Source of the DNA: Candidatus Thioglobus sp. NP1
GTDB taxonomy: Bacteria > Pseudomonadota > Gammaproteobacteria > PS1 > Pseudothioglobaceae
Direction of reading: 5' to 3'
Length of the DNA stretch: 64,000 nt
Assembly: GCF_003326015.1 (NCBI RefSeq)
Contig: NZ_CP023860.1
Coordinates: 62,001-126,000, forward strand
Of this stretch, positions 56,585 to 64,000 are shown piece by piece (the first letter of the stretch is position 1; each line of letters starts with the position of its first letter). The notes under the pieces were generated by a model. The model made no database searches. It was given only the letters and a program-made list of their open reading frames with translations, and was not told the DNA's origin. The translations under genes and the position numbers were made by a program.

Positions 56585-57907
56585 ATGTCAAAAAATACAT
56601 CAGAAAGCCTCTTTGAAAGAGGATCAAAAGTTCTAGTAGAAGGTGTTTCATCTGCATCTAGAGGTCCCGCTGCATTTGGTACAACCCCTAGATATATGTC
56701 ACATGGAGAAGGCTCTAGATTATACGACGTAGATGGAAGGGAGTACATAGATTGGATGATGGCATTTGGAGCCCTTCCATTAGGTCATGCACATCCAAAA
56801 ATTATTGAAACTGTTACAAAAGAAATTGCGCGGGGTAGTCATTTTGCAACCGCATTAGAAGTAGAGGTAGAAGTTGCCGAAATTTTAGTAAATTTACTTC
56901 CTCATGTTGACAAAGTAAGATTTGCCAACACAGGAACAGAGGCTGCAATGGCAGCTATTAGACTTGCACGAGGCCATACTGGTCGAAGAAAAATCATAAA
57001 ATTTGAGGGTCATTATCATGGATGGTGGGACGCTGTATTAATTAATAGTAACCCTCAGCCAATTACTGCATTGGGACACCCTAACTCTCCAATAAGAATT
57101 CCAGATAGTTCTGGAATGACAGAAGAAAGCTGGATGGATACCATTGTTGTTCCATGGAATGACTTAGATACATTAGAAAGAGCAATGGCATTACATGGTC
57201 ATGATACTGCTTGTGTTGTAACTGAAGGAGTTATGTCTAATATGGGAGTCATAGCACCAAAACCAGGATATCTTAATAGAATTGAAGAGCTTTGTAATAA
57301 GCATGGTGCTTTATTTTATTTAGATGAAACTGTTACTGGATTCAGAGTAGCTGCGGGAGGCTGTGCTGAACTTTATGGTTTAAAGCCTGATATTGTTACC
57401 TATGGTAAAGCTTTAGGTGGAGGGGTTCCAATGGCTGCTATAGGTGGGTCTCATGAAATAATGTCAGGACTAGAATGGGGGAAAGTTTTACATTTTGGAA
57501 CACATAATGCAGGGCGATTAGCACTCCATATATGTAAAACTATGCTTACAACTATGTTGGAAGATAATCAAGCAGGTTTTGTAAAAATCAAAGATCTTGG
57601 TATTAAACTTACAGAAGAAATCCAGTCTATTTCTAGAAAAAATACTAAACATAAGATGGTATGTCAGGGCGTAAACTCTATGTTTCAAATATTTTTTACA
57701 GACCAAAAGGAAATATCTAATTACCGTGACTTTTGCAGAAGTGTTGACAGGGTAAAATTTCGTGATTTTGCGTTAAAACTTTTTGATAAAGGTATTTATA
57801 TGAATCCTTCAGCTACCTTGCATTCTCTCTCTTCAATTATTCATAATGAAAAAGATATTGAGGTAACTGCTAGAGCAATAGCTGAAACACTTGATGAAAT
57901 GCCATAA
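56585..57907 (+). CDS. GSA-aminomutase-like class III aminotransferase
   Basis: A 440-aa PLP enzyme resembling glutamate-1-semialdehyde aminomutase (HemL). Features are the phosphate-binding NTGTEAAMAAIRLAR, GHYHGWWD, DETVTGFR and the PLP lysine in TYGKALGGGVPMAAIGG. A true HemL carries more conserved C-terminal segments, so a catabolic amino-group enzyme is likelier. A ribosome site AGGAG lies upstream. A ProC-like gene follows after 2 bases, indicating a joint function. The substrate is not known. Confidence 0.82.
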   Translation: MSKNTSESLFERGSKVLVEGVSSASRGPAAFGTTPRYMSHGEGSRLYDVDGREYIDWMMAFGALPLGHAHPKIIETVTKEIARGSHFATALEVEVEVAEILVNLLPHVDKVRFANTGTEAAMAAIRLARGHTGRRKIIKFEGHYHGWWDAVLINSNPQPITALGHPNSPIRIPDSSGMTEESWMDTIVVPWNDLDTLERAMALHGHDTACVVTEGVMSNMGVIAPKPGYLNRIEELCNKHGALFYLDETVTGFRVAAGGCAELYGLKPDIVTYGKALGGGVPMAAIGGSHEIMSGLEWGKVLHFGTHNAGRLALHICKTMLTTMLEDNQAGFVKIKDLGIKLTEEIQSISRKNTKHKMVCQGVNSMFQIFFTDQKEISNYRDFCRSVDRVKFRDFALKLFDKGIYMNPSATLHSLSSIIHNEKDIEVTARAIAETLDEMP

Positions 57908-57909
57908 AA

Positions 57910-58689
57910 ATGATTCAAGAAAAAAAGGTAATTGGAATACTAGGGACTGGCCAGCTTGCTCAATTTATTATCACTGGAATTAATAAGGTAAATGCTCCAT
58001 ATAATTTCATATTGTCACCAAGATCATATGACAGAACATTAAAATTAAAAAATCTATTTGATTTAGAGATTGCAGAAAGTAATCAGGATTTATTAGACAA
58101 GTGTGAGATGGTATTTATTTGCTTACCAGCAAAAAATTCACTTTTGATCTTAAGTGATCTAAGTTTTAGAAAAGAAAATACCATTTTGTCTGCTATGGCA
58201 GGAATTACTAGAGAAGAACTTCTTAAAATAACTAATTCTAAGTTTGTCCATACTTCAATGATGCCAGGTTATGCTAATGCATCTAATAAGGGCCCCAGTC
58301 TTTTGTTTCCTAAAGATCCTGAATGGCAAAAATTTTTATCTTTTTTAGGCCCTGTTTTTCAGTGTGAAAATGAAAAAGAATTTAATGTTGCAGCAGTTAT
58401 TGGAGCAGTTTCAGGAGCTAGTTTCGTTCTTTTTGAAACCCTATCTAAATGGTTTGCAGATAATAATTTATCATCAAAATTTTCTCAAAAGCTTCTTTTA
58501 GAGACTCTTCGAGGTAATATTGATATTGCATTAGAAAGTGATGAGGATTTAAGTGAAATTATTAGTAAAGTTTCAACTCCTGGGGGTATTACTGAAACCT
58601 TGGTAAATCAATTAGATAAACAAGAGGCATTATCATCTTGGAAAAAAGGTATGGATATTATTCTAAAAAATAATATATTAAGAAAATAA
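57910..58689 (+). CDS. ProC-like NAD(P)-dependent reductase (divergent)
   Basis: This 259-aa protein has an N-terminal Rossmann motif (GILGTGQLAQFII) and a C-terminal helical domain ending STPGGITETLV, like the signature of pyrroline-5-carboxylate reductase. It differs markedly from the canonical ProC encoded at 40723, so it likely reduces another imine or cyclic amino acid. Coupling with the GSA-aminomutase-like enzyme suggests it acts on a cyclic imine or semialdehyde made there. Confidence 0.8.
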   Translation: MIQEKKVIGILGTGQLAQFIITGINKVNAPYNFILSPRSYDRTLKLKNLFDLEIAESNQDLLDKCEMVFICLPAKNSLLILSDLSFRKENTILSAMAGITREELLKITNSKFVHTSMMPGYANASNKGPSLLFPKDPEWQKFLSFLGPVFQCENEKEFNVAAVIGAVSGASFVLFETLSKWFADNNLSSKFSQKLLLETLRGNIDIALESDEDLSEIISKVSTPGGITETLVNQLDKQEALSSWKKGMDIILKNNILRK

Positions 58690-58691
58690 AT

Positions 58692-59537
58692 CTACTTGTA
58701 ATTCTTCCACAAGATTGGGAAAAAACTTTCATTTAGCTCATCAGTATTATTCATTTTATACTTGCGATATATTCGTCCAGTTCCCCCAAAGTTACTTGGA
58801 TGAAATTTAGCATCATCTGGAACACAGTGAGCTACTATTGCTCTTCTATGATTCTGAGAATTATTTAAACCAGAACCATGCCAAGTTAAACCATGATGAA
58901 ATGAAACTCCTCCAGCAGCAATAGCTACTGGAGTAATATCTAATGTTTTATTATTATTTTTTGCATAAGTTTTTAATTCTTTTTTATAGTCATCTGGAGC
59001 ATTAAAAGATTCTGAGGGGGGGCATAAATCCCATTTATGGGAACCATTTACAAATTCTAGAGTACCATTTTCCAAATTAGTATCATCTAATGGAATCCAG
59101 CATGTAACCATTGTCTGAGGAATTATCCAGTCATCATAAGATGCATCTTGATGAAATAAAAGTGACTTTCCTTTGGGAGGCTTCCATAAAACATTGTCTT
59201 GCAATAATCTTGCACCCTTCCATCCCATTAGTTTTGAAACACATTCACCAATAATAGGGTTACATACCAATTGCTTAATAAGATTATCTGATTTCCAAGC
59301 ATTACATATTTGACGAGTTACATCATTTGCATCCTTTCCAAACTTCCAGTTCCATTCATCTGGCTCAATACCAGTTTCAAACTCACCTTTAAAAAGAGGT
59401 TCAATTCTCTTTCTTAGTTCTTCTAAATATTCTAAATCAATAAATTTATCTAGAGTTAAAAAACCATTTTTATTGAAACTCTCTACAAGATCTTCATTAA
59501 GAGAGATGTTTATAATTTTAGGATTAATAGTCTCCAT
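58692..59537 (-). CDS. Phytanoyl-CoA dioxygenase (PhyH) family oxygenase
   Basis: A 281-aa Fe(II)/2-oxoglutarate-type oxygenase. The metal ligands are the H-x-D of LFHQDASYDDW and the distal histidine in GLTWHGSGLNNS, with an arginine (NHRRAIVAH) to bind the cosubstrate. PhyH enzymes hydroxylate varied small molecules. Here it lies convergent to the ProC-like gene and 14 bases downstream of a beta-hydroxyacid dehydrogenase on its own strand. The substrate is unknown. Confidence 0.87.
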   Translation of the reverse strand: METINPKIINISLNEDLVESFNKNGFLTLDKFIDLEYLEELRKRIEPLFKGEFETGIEPDEWNWKFGKDANDVTRQICNAWKSDNLIKQLVCNPIIGECVSKLMGWKGARLLQDNVLWKPPKGKSLLFHQDASYDDWIIPQTMVTCWIPLDDTNLENGTLEFVNGSHKWDLCPPSESFNAPDDYKKELKTYAKNNNKTLDITPVAIAAGGVSFHHGLTWHGSGLNNSQNHRRAIVAHCVPDDAKFHPSNFGGTGRIYRKYKMNNTDELNESFFPILWKNYK

Positions 59538-59551
59538 ATGTTAAATATGAT

Positions 59552-60436
59552 TTATTTATTAGTCTCTTCAAACATCATTAGAGCAGAAGTATCACTATAA
59601 GTATGTCCTTTATCCATTAAATTAACATATCTATCATAAACGTCTTGAGTCAATGATAAATTAGTTTTGTTGCCCTTTGCTTGATCTATGCAATATCCCA
59701 GATCTTTTACCATCCACTTAATAGCAAAACCAAAATCAAACTCTCTTTTGTGCATTGTTGAACCTCTATTAACCATTTGCCATGATTGTGCAGCTCCCCC
59801 AGATATAGCTGAAAGTAGCTTATCTATATCAAGATTTTCAGATTCAGCAAAAAGAAGGCCTTCTGATAAACCTTGCAATATGCCAGCAATGCAAATTTGG
59901 TTTACCATCTTTGCTAATTGACCAGATCCAGAATTACCCATTAAAGTTATGCTCTTAGAATAGGTCTTAATAATTGAGTCACATGATTCAAGGATATCAG
60001 CATCTCCTCCTACCATAACACTTAAAGCACCATTTATAGCTCCAGCCTCCCCTCCACTCACTGGAGCATCAATAAAAGCAATATCTTTAGATTTAAGGGA
60101 TTCATTTAAATGCTGGGCTAATTTAAAAGATGTAGTAGTATGATCAATAAAGATTGATCCTTTTTTAAGATATTGGAACATACCCTCATCAGAAAAAACA
60201 ATTTCCATCATGTCTTCATCTCTTCCAGTGCAAGTAAGGACTACATCGGCATTTTTTACAGCATCCTTCATTGAACTTGCAATAACTCCCTCATACTCAT
60301 CTGCCCATTTAGAGGATTTTTCTGAAGAACGATTGAAAACACAAACATTAAAAAGCCCTGACTTAGATAAATGGCCAGCCATTGGGTATCCCATTGTTCC
60401 TAGTCCAATAAAGGTTACATTTTTTTTAGTACTCAT
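59552..60436 (-). CDS. Beta-hydroxyacid dehydrogenase (3-hydroxyisobutyrate dehydrogenase family)
   Basis: This 294-aa NAD(P)-dependent enzyme has the motif FIGLGTMGYPMAGHL, IDAPVSGGEAGAINGALSVM and the catalytic lysine in LAKMVNQICIAG. Members include GarR and MmsB, so the exact hydroxyacid is not clear. It is probably co-transcribed with the PhyH gene, which could make the hydroxylated substrate that this enzyme oxidises. Confidence 0.88.
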   Translation of the reverse strand: MSTKKNVTFIGLGTMGYPMAGHLSKSGLFNVCVFNRSSEKSSKWADEYEGVIASSMKDAVKNADVVLTCTGRDEDMMEIVFSDEGMFQYLKKGSIFIDHTTTSFKLAQHLNESLKSKDIAFIDAPVSGGEAGAINGALSVMVGGDADILESCDSIIKTYSKSITLMGNSGSGQLAKMVNQICIAGILQGLSEGLLFAESENLDIDKLLSAISGGAAQSWQMVNRGSTMHKREFDFGFAIKWMVKDLGYCIDQAKGNKTNLSLTQDVYDRYVNLMDKGHTYSDTSALMMFEETNK

Positions 60437-60564
60437 AATATTTCCTGAATTATTGTTAATAAAATTAATAGTGATTATACGAGAATGTCTTCTATACTAG
60501 TTTGCTGGAAAGCAAATTAAACATATTTTTTCTCCATTTTCATAATTTTATTCTTTTTTTTAAA

Positions 60565-61191
60565 ATGTCTAATCCTTATTATTGGCAAGAATCTATAGAT
60601 TATTTAACTAAGATTGATCCTCAACTTAGCAAAATTTTCAAAGAATATAGTGAGTATGGTATCTCATCCCGAGGTGAGGCACTAGAGACTCTTATGCGCT
60701 CTATTGTTGGTCAGCAAATATCAATCCAAGCAGCCGCAAGCGTCTGGAGTAAATTAGCTAAACTAATTGGAAATATTAATCCAGATAAGGTTCTTTCTGC
60801 GAGCTTTGAAGACTTAAAGTCCTGTGGACTATCTAAACAAAAAACTCAATATATTATAAATATTGCAGAACATTTTAAAACTAAGAAAATTACTAATCAC
60901 TCATATTGGGATGAGCGCTCCTACCAAACCATATATGATGAACTTATCACTATCAAAGGGATTGGTCCGTGGACTGCAGAAATGTTTGGTATGTTTTACT
61001 TATTAGAGAAAGATATTTTTCCAATTAAAGACATAGGAATCATTAGAGCAATGAATCAAGTGTATGGAAATGAGGGTGAAGCATTAGATTTAAATGAAAT
61101 TATCAAGATTGCAGATAAATGGAAACCCTATAGATCAGTAGCTTGTTGGTTTTTATGGAGATCAATAGATGGCGAAGAGGTTTCTTACTAG
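60565..61191 (+). CDS. DNA-3-methyladenine glycosylase II-like (HhH-GPD)
   Basis: This base-excision repair glycosylase removes alkylated bases. The 208-aa protein has the HhH-GPD core: [12 protein letters not shown], the hairpin [12 protein letters not shown], and the catalytic aspartate in [10 protein letters not shown]. It lacks the N-terminal domain of full-length AlkA. I chose the ATG at 60565 (MSNPYYWQ); the longer frame starts at a TTG and adds a Phe-rich stretch. It overlaps the convergent leuB gene by 4 bases. Confidence 0.9.
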   Translation: MSNPYYWQESIDYLTKIDPQLSKIFKEYSEYGISSRGEALETLMRSIVGQQISIQAAASVWSKLAKLIGNINPDKVLSASFEDLKSCGLSKQKTQYIINIAEHFKTKKITNHSYWDERSYQTIYDELITIKGIGPWTAEMFGMFYLLEKDIFPIKDIGIIRAMNQVYGNEGEALDLNEIIKIADKWKPYRSVACWFLWRSIDGEEVSY

Positions 61192-62261
61192 CTCTCCAAT
61201 GCCTCTACTATCAAGTCACCCATTTCCATAGTTCCAACAACCTTGTCGCCCTCAAAGGCAATATCTGCTGTTCTATATCCTTTATCAAGCACTTTAATAA
61301 CTGCTATATCTATTTTTTTAGCTAACTCTTCTTGATTCAGTGAATATCTTAACATCATGGAGACTGATAGAATTGTTGCTAAAGGATTTGCAATATCTTT
61401 GCCAGAAATATCTGGAGCTGAGCCATGAATAGGCTCATACATTCCATAATTATTTTTGTTTAAAGAGGCCGATGGCAACATGCCAATTGAGCCAGTTAGC
61501 ATTGCTGCACAATCAGATAATACGTCACCAAAAAGATTACTAGTTACAATAACATCAAATTGCTTTGGATCTTTTACTAGTTGCATCGCTGCATTATCAA
61601 CGTACAAGTGAGACAGAGTGACATCAGGATAGTCTTTTGAAACCTCCTCCATAACTTCTCTCCAAAGTTCACAAACCTCAAGAACGTTAGCCTTATCAAC
61701 GGAACAAACATGTTTTCCTCTTTTTTGAGCTATTTGAAAAGCCGAATGTCCAATACGGGCAATTTCTGATTCATAATAAGTTGCAGAATTAATGCCAAAA
61801 CGCTCACCATCTTTTATTTCAACCCCTCTAGGTTTACCAAAATAAATACCTCCAACAAGCTCCCGGACTATCATTAAATCTAAACCTGATACAATTTCAC
61901 TTTTAAGACTTGACGCATTTGCTAGCTGAGGATAAAGAATGGCTGGCCTTAAATTAGAAAATAAATCGAGCTCAGATCTTATACCTAGAAGTCCTCGTTC
62001 TGGTCGTAAATTACGCTCCAATGACTCCCATTTTGGGCCTCCAACGGCACCTAATAAAATTGAGTCGCAGTTCTTAGCTAGCTTAATAGTTTCATCAGGT
62101 AAGGGTGATCCAGTTTCATCATAAGCAGCTCCCCCAATAAGTCCATCTTCAAGACTCATGCCCATATCATTATTATCATTCAATGAATTAATTACCTTAA
62201 TGGCCTGAGCAACGATTTCCTTACCAATCCCATCACCAGGAAGTATTAATATTTTTGACAT
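61188..62261 (-). CDS. leuB: 3-isopropylmalate dehydrogenase
   Basis: LeuB oxidises 3-isopropylmalate in leucine synthesis. The 357-aa protein has [14 protein letters not shown], the specificity segment [17 protein letters not shown], the catalytic tyrosine/lysine region, [18 protein letters not shown], and [13 protein letters not shown]. No leuC or leuD is adjacent within the window. Confidence 0.96.
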   Translation of the reverse strand: MSKILILPGDGIGKEIVAQAIKVINSLNDNNDMGMSLEDGLIGGAAYDETGSPLPDETIKLAKNCDSILLGAVGGPKWESLERNLRPERGLLGIRSELDLFSNLRPAILYPQLANASSLKSEIVSGLDLMIVRELVGGIYFGKPRGVEIKDGERFGINSATYYESEIARIGHSAFQIAQKRGKHVCSVDKANVLEVCELWREVMEEVSKDYPDVTLSHLYVDNAAMQLVKDPKQFDVIVTSNLFGDVLSDCAAMLTGSIGMLPSASLNKNNYGMYEPIHGSAPDISGKDIANPLATILSVSMMLRYSLNQEELAKKIDIAVIKVLDKGYRTADIAFEGDKVVGTMEMGDLIVEALES

Positions 62262-62297
62262 CTAATTATTGGTATTCTAGTTTCATTAAACATATAT

Positions 62298-62312
62298 TAT
62301 ACAATTTGTATA
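62298..62312. promoter_or_regulatory. Perfect palindrome between leuB and cysS
   Basis: TATACAA-T-TTGTATA is a perfect inverted repeat lying in the 142-base divergent intergenic region, 37 bases upstream of the leuB start and 92 bases upstream of cysS. It could be a small operator, though the AT-rich sequence makes chance palindromes common. Confidence 0.3.
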
Positions 62313-62403
62313 TATTAAACAAAGACCAAACTTACTCAATTGAACTTTATCAAAATCATTTCTATTAAATATTAATTAAGACAAACCAGTATAAAATATT
62401 GTC

Positions 62404-63792
62404 ATGCTAAAAATTTATAACACACTTACTAACCAGAAAGAAGTATTCAAACCCATTGATCCTAGTAAGGTTGGAATTTATGTATGTGGAATGACTGTTT
62501 ATGATTTTTGTCATATGGGTCATGCCAGAGTATTGGTTATGTTTGATGTTATAACCAGACATCTTAGACGAAACTTTAAAGATGTTAAATATATAAGAAA
62601 TATTACTGATATAGATGACAAGATAATTAGTAGAGCGATTGAAAATAACGAAGATATCTTTTCACTTACAAAGCGATTCATTGATGCCATGCATGAAGAT
62701 GAAATTGCCCTTGGTGTTATTAGTCCAGATATTGAACCAAAAGCAACAGATTCAATAGAACAAATGATTAATATGATTGAACTACTTATAAAGAATAGGC
62801 TTGCTTACCAAGGCAAAAATGGTGATGTATTCTATTCTGTTAGAAAGTTTAAAAATTATGGCAAGCTATCAGGTAAAAATTTAGATGATTTAGAATCAGG
62901 TGCGCGTGTCGATATTGAAAGCAATAAAGAGGATCCTCTCGACTTTGTTTTATGGAAAATGGCTAAGCCTAATGAACCTAAATGGCCCTCTCCATGGGGA
63001 GATGGCAGACCTGGATGGCATATTGAATGCTCAGCAATGTCAACCCATTTTATAGATGATCATTTTGATATTCATGGTGGTGGAATGGATCTCACATTTC
63101 CTCATCATGAAAATGAGATAGCCCAGTCTGAAGGTGCTACTGGATGTAAATTTGTTAACACTTGGATGCATGTTGGCTTTGTAAATATTAATGATGAGAA
63201 AATGAGTAAATCTCTTAATAATTTTTTTACTATTCGTGATATTCTTGGAAAGTATGATGGTGAAACTCTTCGATATTTTTTAATTAGTAGTCATTACCGT
63301 TCTCCATTAAATTTTAGTAGTACTAATATTGATAGTGCAAAATCTGCTTTAAAAAGGCTTTATACAGCTACAAGAGGTCTTTCAGATAATGTTGGTATTA
63401 ATTATGTTTCAAATAATAATTTGGATTATGAAGATAGATTTAACTCAGCGTTGAATGATGATTTTAATACTCCTATTGCGATAAGTATCTTATTCGAAAT
63501 AGCTAAACAAATTAATGTTGAACGCTTAAATAATCTTAAAAAAGCCAATGCCTTATCCCAACTTCTGAAAAAATTAGCAAACTTTCTAGGTATTCTTGAA
63601 TATGATGCTGATGAGTACTTAAAACAAGGATCAGAGTTATCAGAAAATGAAATCTTAAATAAGATCAGTAAAAGAGAACAAGCAAGATTATCAAAAGATT
63701 TTGCTATGTCAGATCAAGTACGAGATGAACTTCTGGAGTTTGGAATTATCCTTGAGGATACTGTAGATGGAACTACTTGGCGCAGAAGATAA
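62404..63792 (+). CDS. cysS: Cysteinyl-tRNA synthetase
   Basis: CysS charges tRNA-Cys. The 462-aa class I synthetase has the HIGH-type motif in DFCHMGHARV, zinc-ligand residues in YVCGMTVYD and GWHIECSAM, HGGGMDLTFPHHENE, and KMSKS in EKMSKSLNNFF. Length equals the E. coli enzyme (461 aa). It is directly followed by the yrfG-like gene. Confidence 0.97.
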   Translation: MLKIYNTLTNQKEVFKPIDPSKVGIYVCGMTVYDFCHMGHARVLVMFDVITRHLRRNFKDVKYIRNITDIDDKIISRAIENNEDIFSLTKRFIDAMHEDEIALGVISPDIEPKATDSIEQMINMIELLIKNRLAYQGKNGDVFYSVRKFKNYGKLSGKNLDDLESGARVDIESNKEDPLDFVLWKMAKPNEPKWPSPWGDGRPGWHIECSAMSTHFIDDHFDIHGGGMDLTFPHHENEIAQSEGATGCKFVNTWMHVGFVNINDEKMSKSLNNFFTIRDILGKYDGETLRYFLISSHYRSPLNFSSTNIDSAKSALKRLYTATRGLSDNVGINYVSNNNLDYEDRFNSALNDDFNTPIAISILFEIAKQINVERLNNLKKANALSQLLKKLANFLGILEYDADEYLKQGSELSENEILNKISKREQARLSKDFAMSDQVRDELLEFGIILEDTVDGTTWRRR

Positions 63793-64000
63793 ATGAGCTC
63801 TAATGTGAATTGGAATAAAATTGAATCTATCCTACTTGATTTGGATGGAACTCTCTTAGATTTAAATTTTGATCTTCATTTTTGGCTAGAATACATTCCA
63901 AAAGTCTACTCCGAAAAACATAATATTAGTTTTCAAGATGCAAAAAAAATAATAGTTTCAAGGATTGAGTCTCAAGAAGGCAAACTAACCTGGTATTGCC
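63793..64000 (+). CDS. yrfG: YrfG-like GMP/IMP nucleotidase (3' end outside window)
   Basis: Only the first 69 residues are present; the gene runs off the right edge. It begins MSSNVNWNKIES, then the complete HAD motif I LLDLDGTLLDLNFD, with FWLEYIPKVY after it and a NWYC-like LTWYC later, matching YrfG of E. coli. That protein dephosphorylates purine nucleoside monophosphates. The ATG immediately follows the cysS stop codon, so the two are likely co-transcribed. Confidence 0.85.
   Translation, partial: MSSNVNWNKIESILLDLDGTLLDLNFDLHFWLEYIPKVYSEKHNISFQDAKKIIVSRIESQEGKLTWYC

Noticed and set aside
56585-57907. Authentic hemL (glutamate-1-semialdehyde aminomutase for heme)
   Set aside because: Its coupling to a ProC-like reductase and its divergent C-terminus suit a catabolic or unknown role better, though HemL activity cannot be excluded from sequence alone.

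Overview
The window is AT-rich, gene-dense bacterial DNA and reads as a chromosome segment of a marine gammaproteobacterium. Housekeeping genes of gammaproteobacterial type (tyrS-ssrA, priA, trpD, orn, ispE, prs, rpoD, lpxB, lppL-like/lysA, aat, nudE, leuB, cysS), the low GC, short intergenic gaps, and a TRAP-fed organosulfonate pathway all fit the SUP05/Arctic96BD-19 (Thioglobus/Pseudothioglobus) lineage. This placement is inferred from gene content only; no rRNA lies in the window. I see no prophage, transposase or CRISPR array.

Layout. (1) 1-4190: the 3' part of tyrS, then ssrA (tmRNA) with its own terminator, then a two-gene islet on the minus strand (small-molecule kinase plus class III PLP enzyme). 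The islet's far edge carries a degenerate copy of the ssrA 3' end, as expected for an old integration at tmRNA. (2) 4191-10295: a CbbY-like HAD protein lacking both catalytic aspartates, a YhiN flavoprotein, a DegT aminotransferase, pckA, a 27-residue membrane microprotein and small hypotheticals. (3) 10428-20997: a dihydroxypropanesulfonate (DHPS)/sulfolactate catabolic locus. It holds suyA-suyB-hpsN-hpsO-hpsP-hpsR on the plus strand, a convergent TRAP transporter (hpsKLM type) and a divergent GMC oxidoreductase. (4) 21039-28601: an orphan ABC-2-like permease, a DUF6279 lipoprotein, DAHP synthase, and a pair made of a non-pyrrolysine MttB-family methyltransferase and a dimethylglycine-dehydrogenase-like FAD/GcvT protein. 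(5) 28613-30766: three exporters (LysE, EamA, LysE). (6) 30836-36281: accA-tilS, then rubrerythrin/Fe-S protein/DUF3501 divergent from an OxyR-like regulator. (7) 36290-56388: mainly housekeeping genes with two tRNAs, Gln(TTG) and Ile2(CAT). (8) 56585-60436: an unassigned metabolic group (GSA-aminomutase-like PLP enzyme, second ProC-like reductase, PhyH dioxygenase, beta-hydroxyacid dehydrogenase). (9) 60565-64000: DNA glycosylase, leuB, cysS and the start of a yrfG-like nucleotidase cut by the window edge.

How it fits together. The best-supported pathway is DHPS uptake by TRAP, interconversion or oxidation by HpsO/HpsP, oxidation to sulfolactate by HpsN, and cleavage to pyruvate plus sulfite by SuyAB. 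No sulfite exporter or sulfite dehydrogenase is visible here. In a sulfur oxidiser the sulfite could feed energy metabolism, and PckA could support gluconeogenesis from the carbon. The MttB/DMGDH-like pair suggests use of methylated amines as a second class of plankton-derived substrate.
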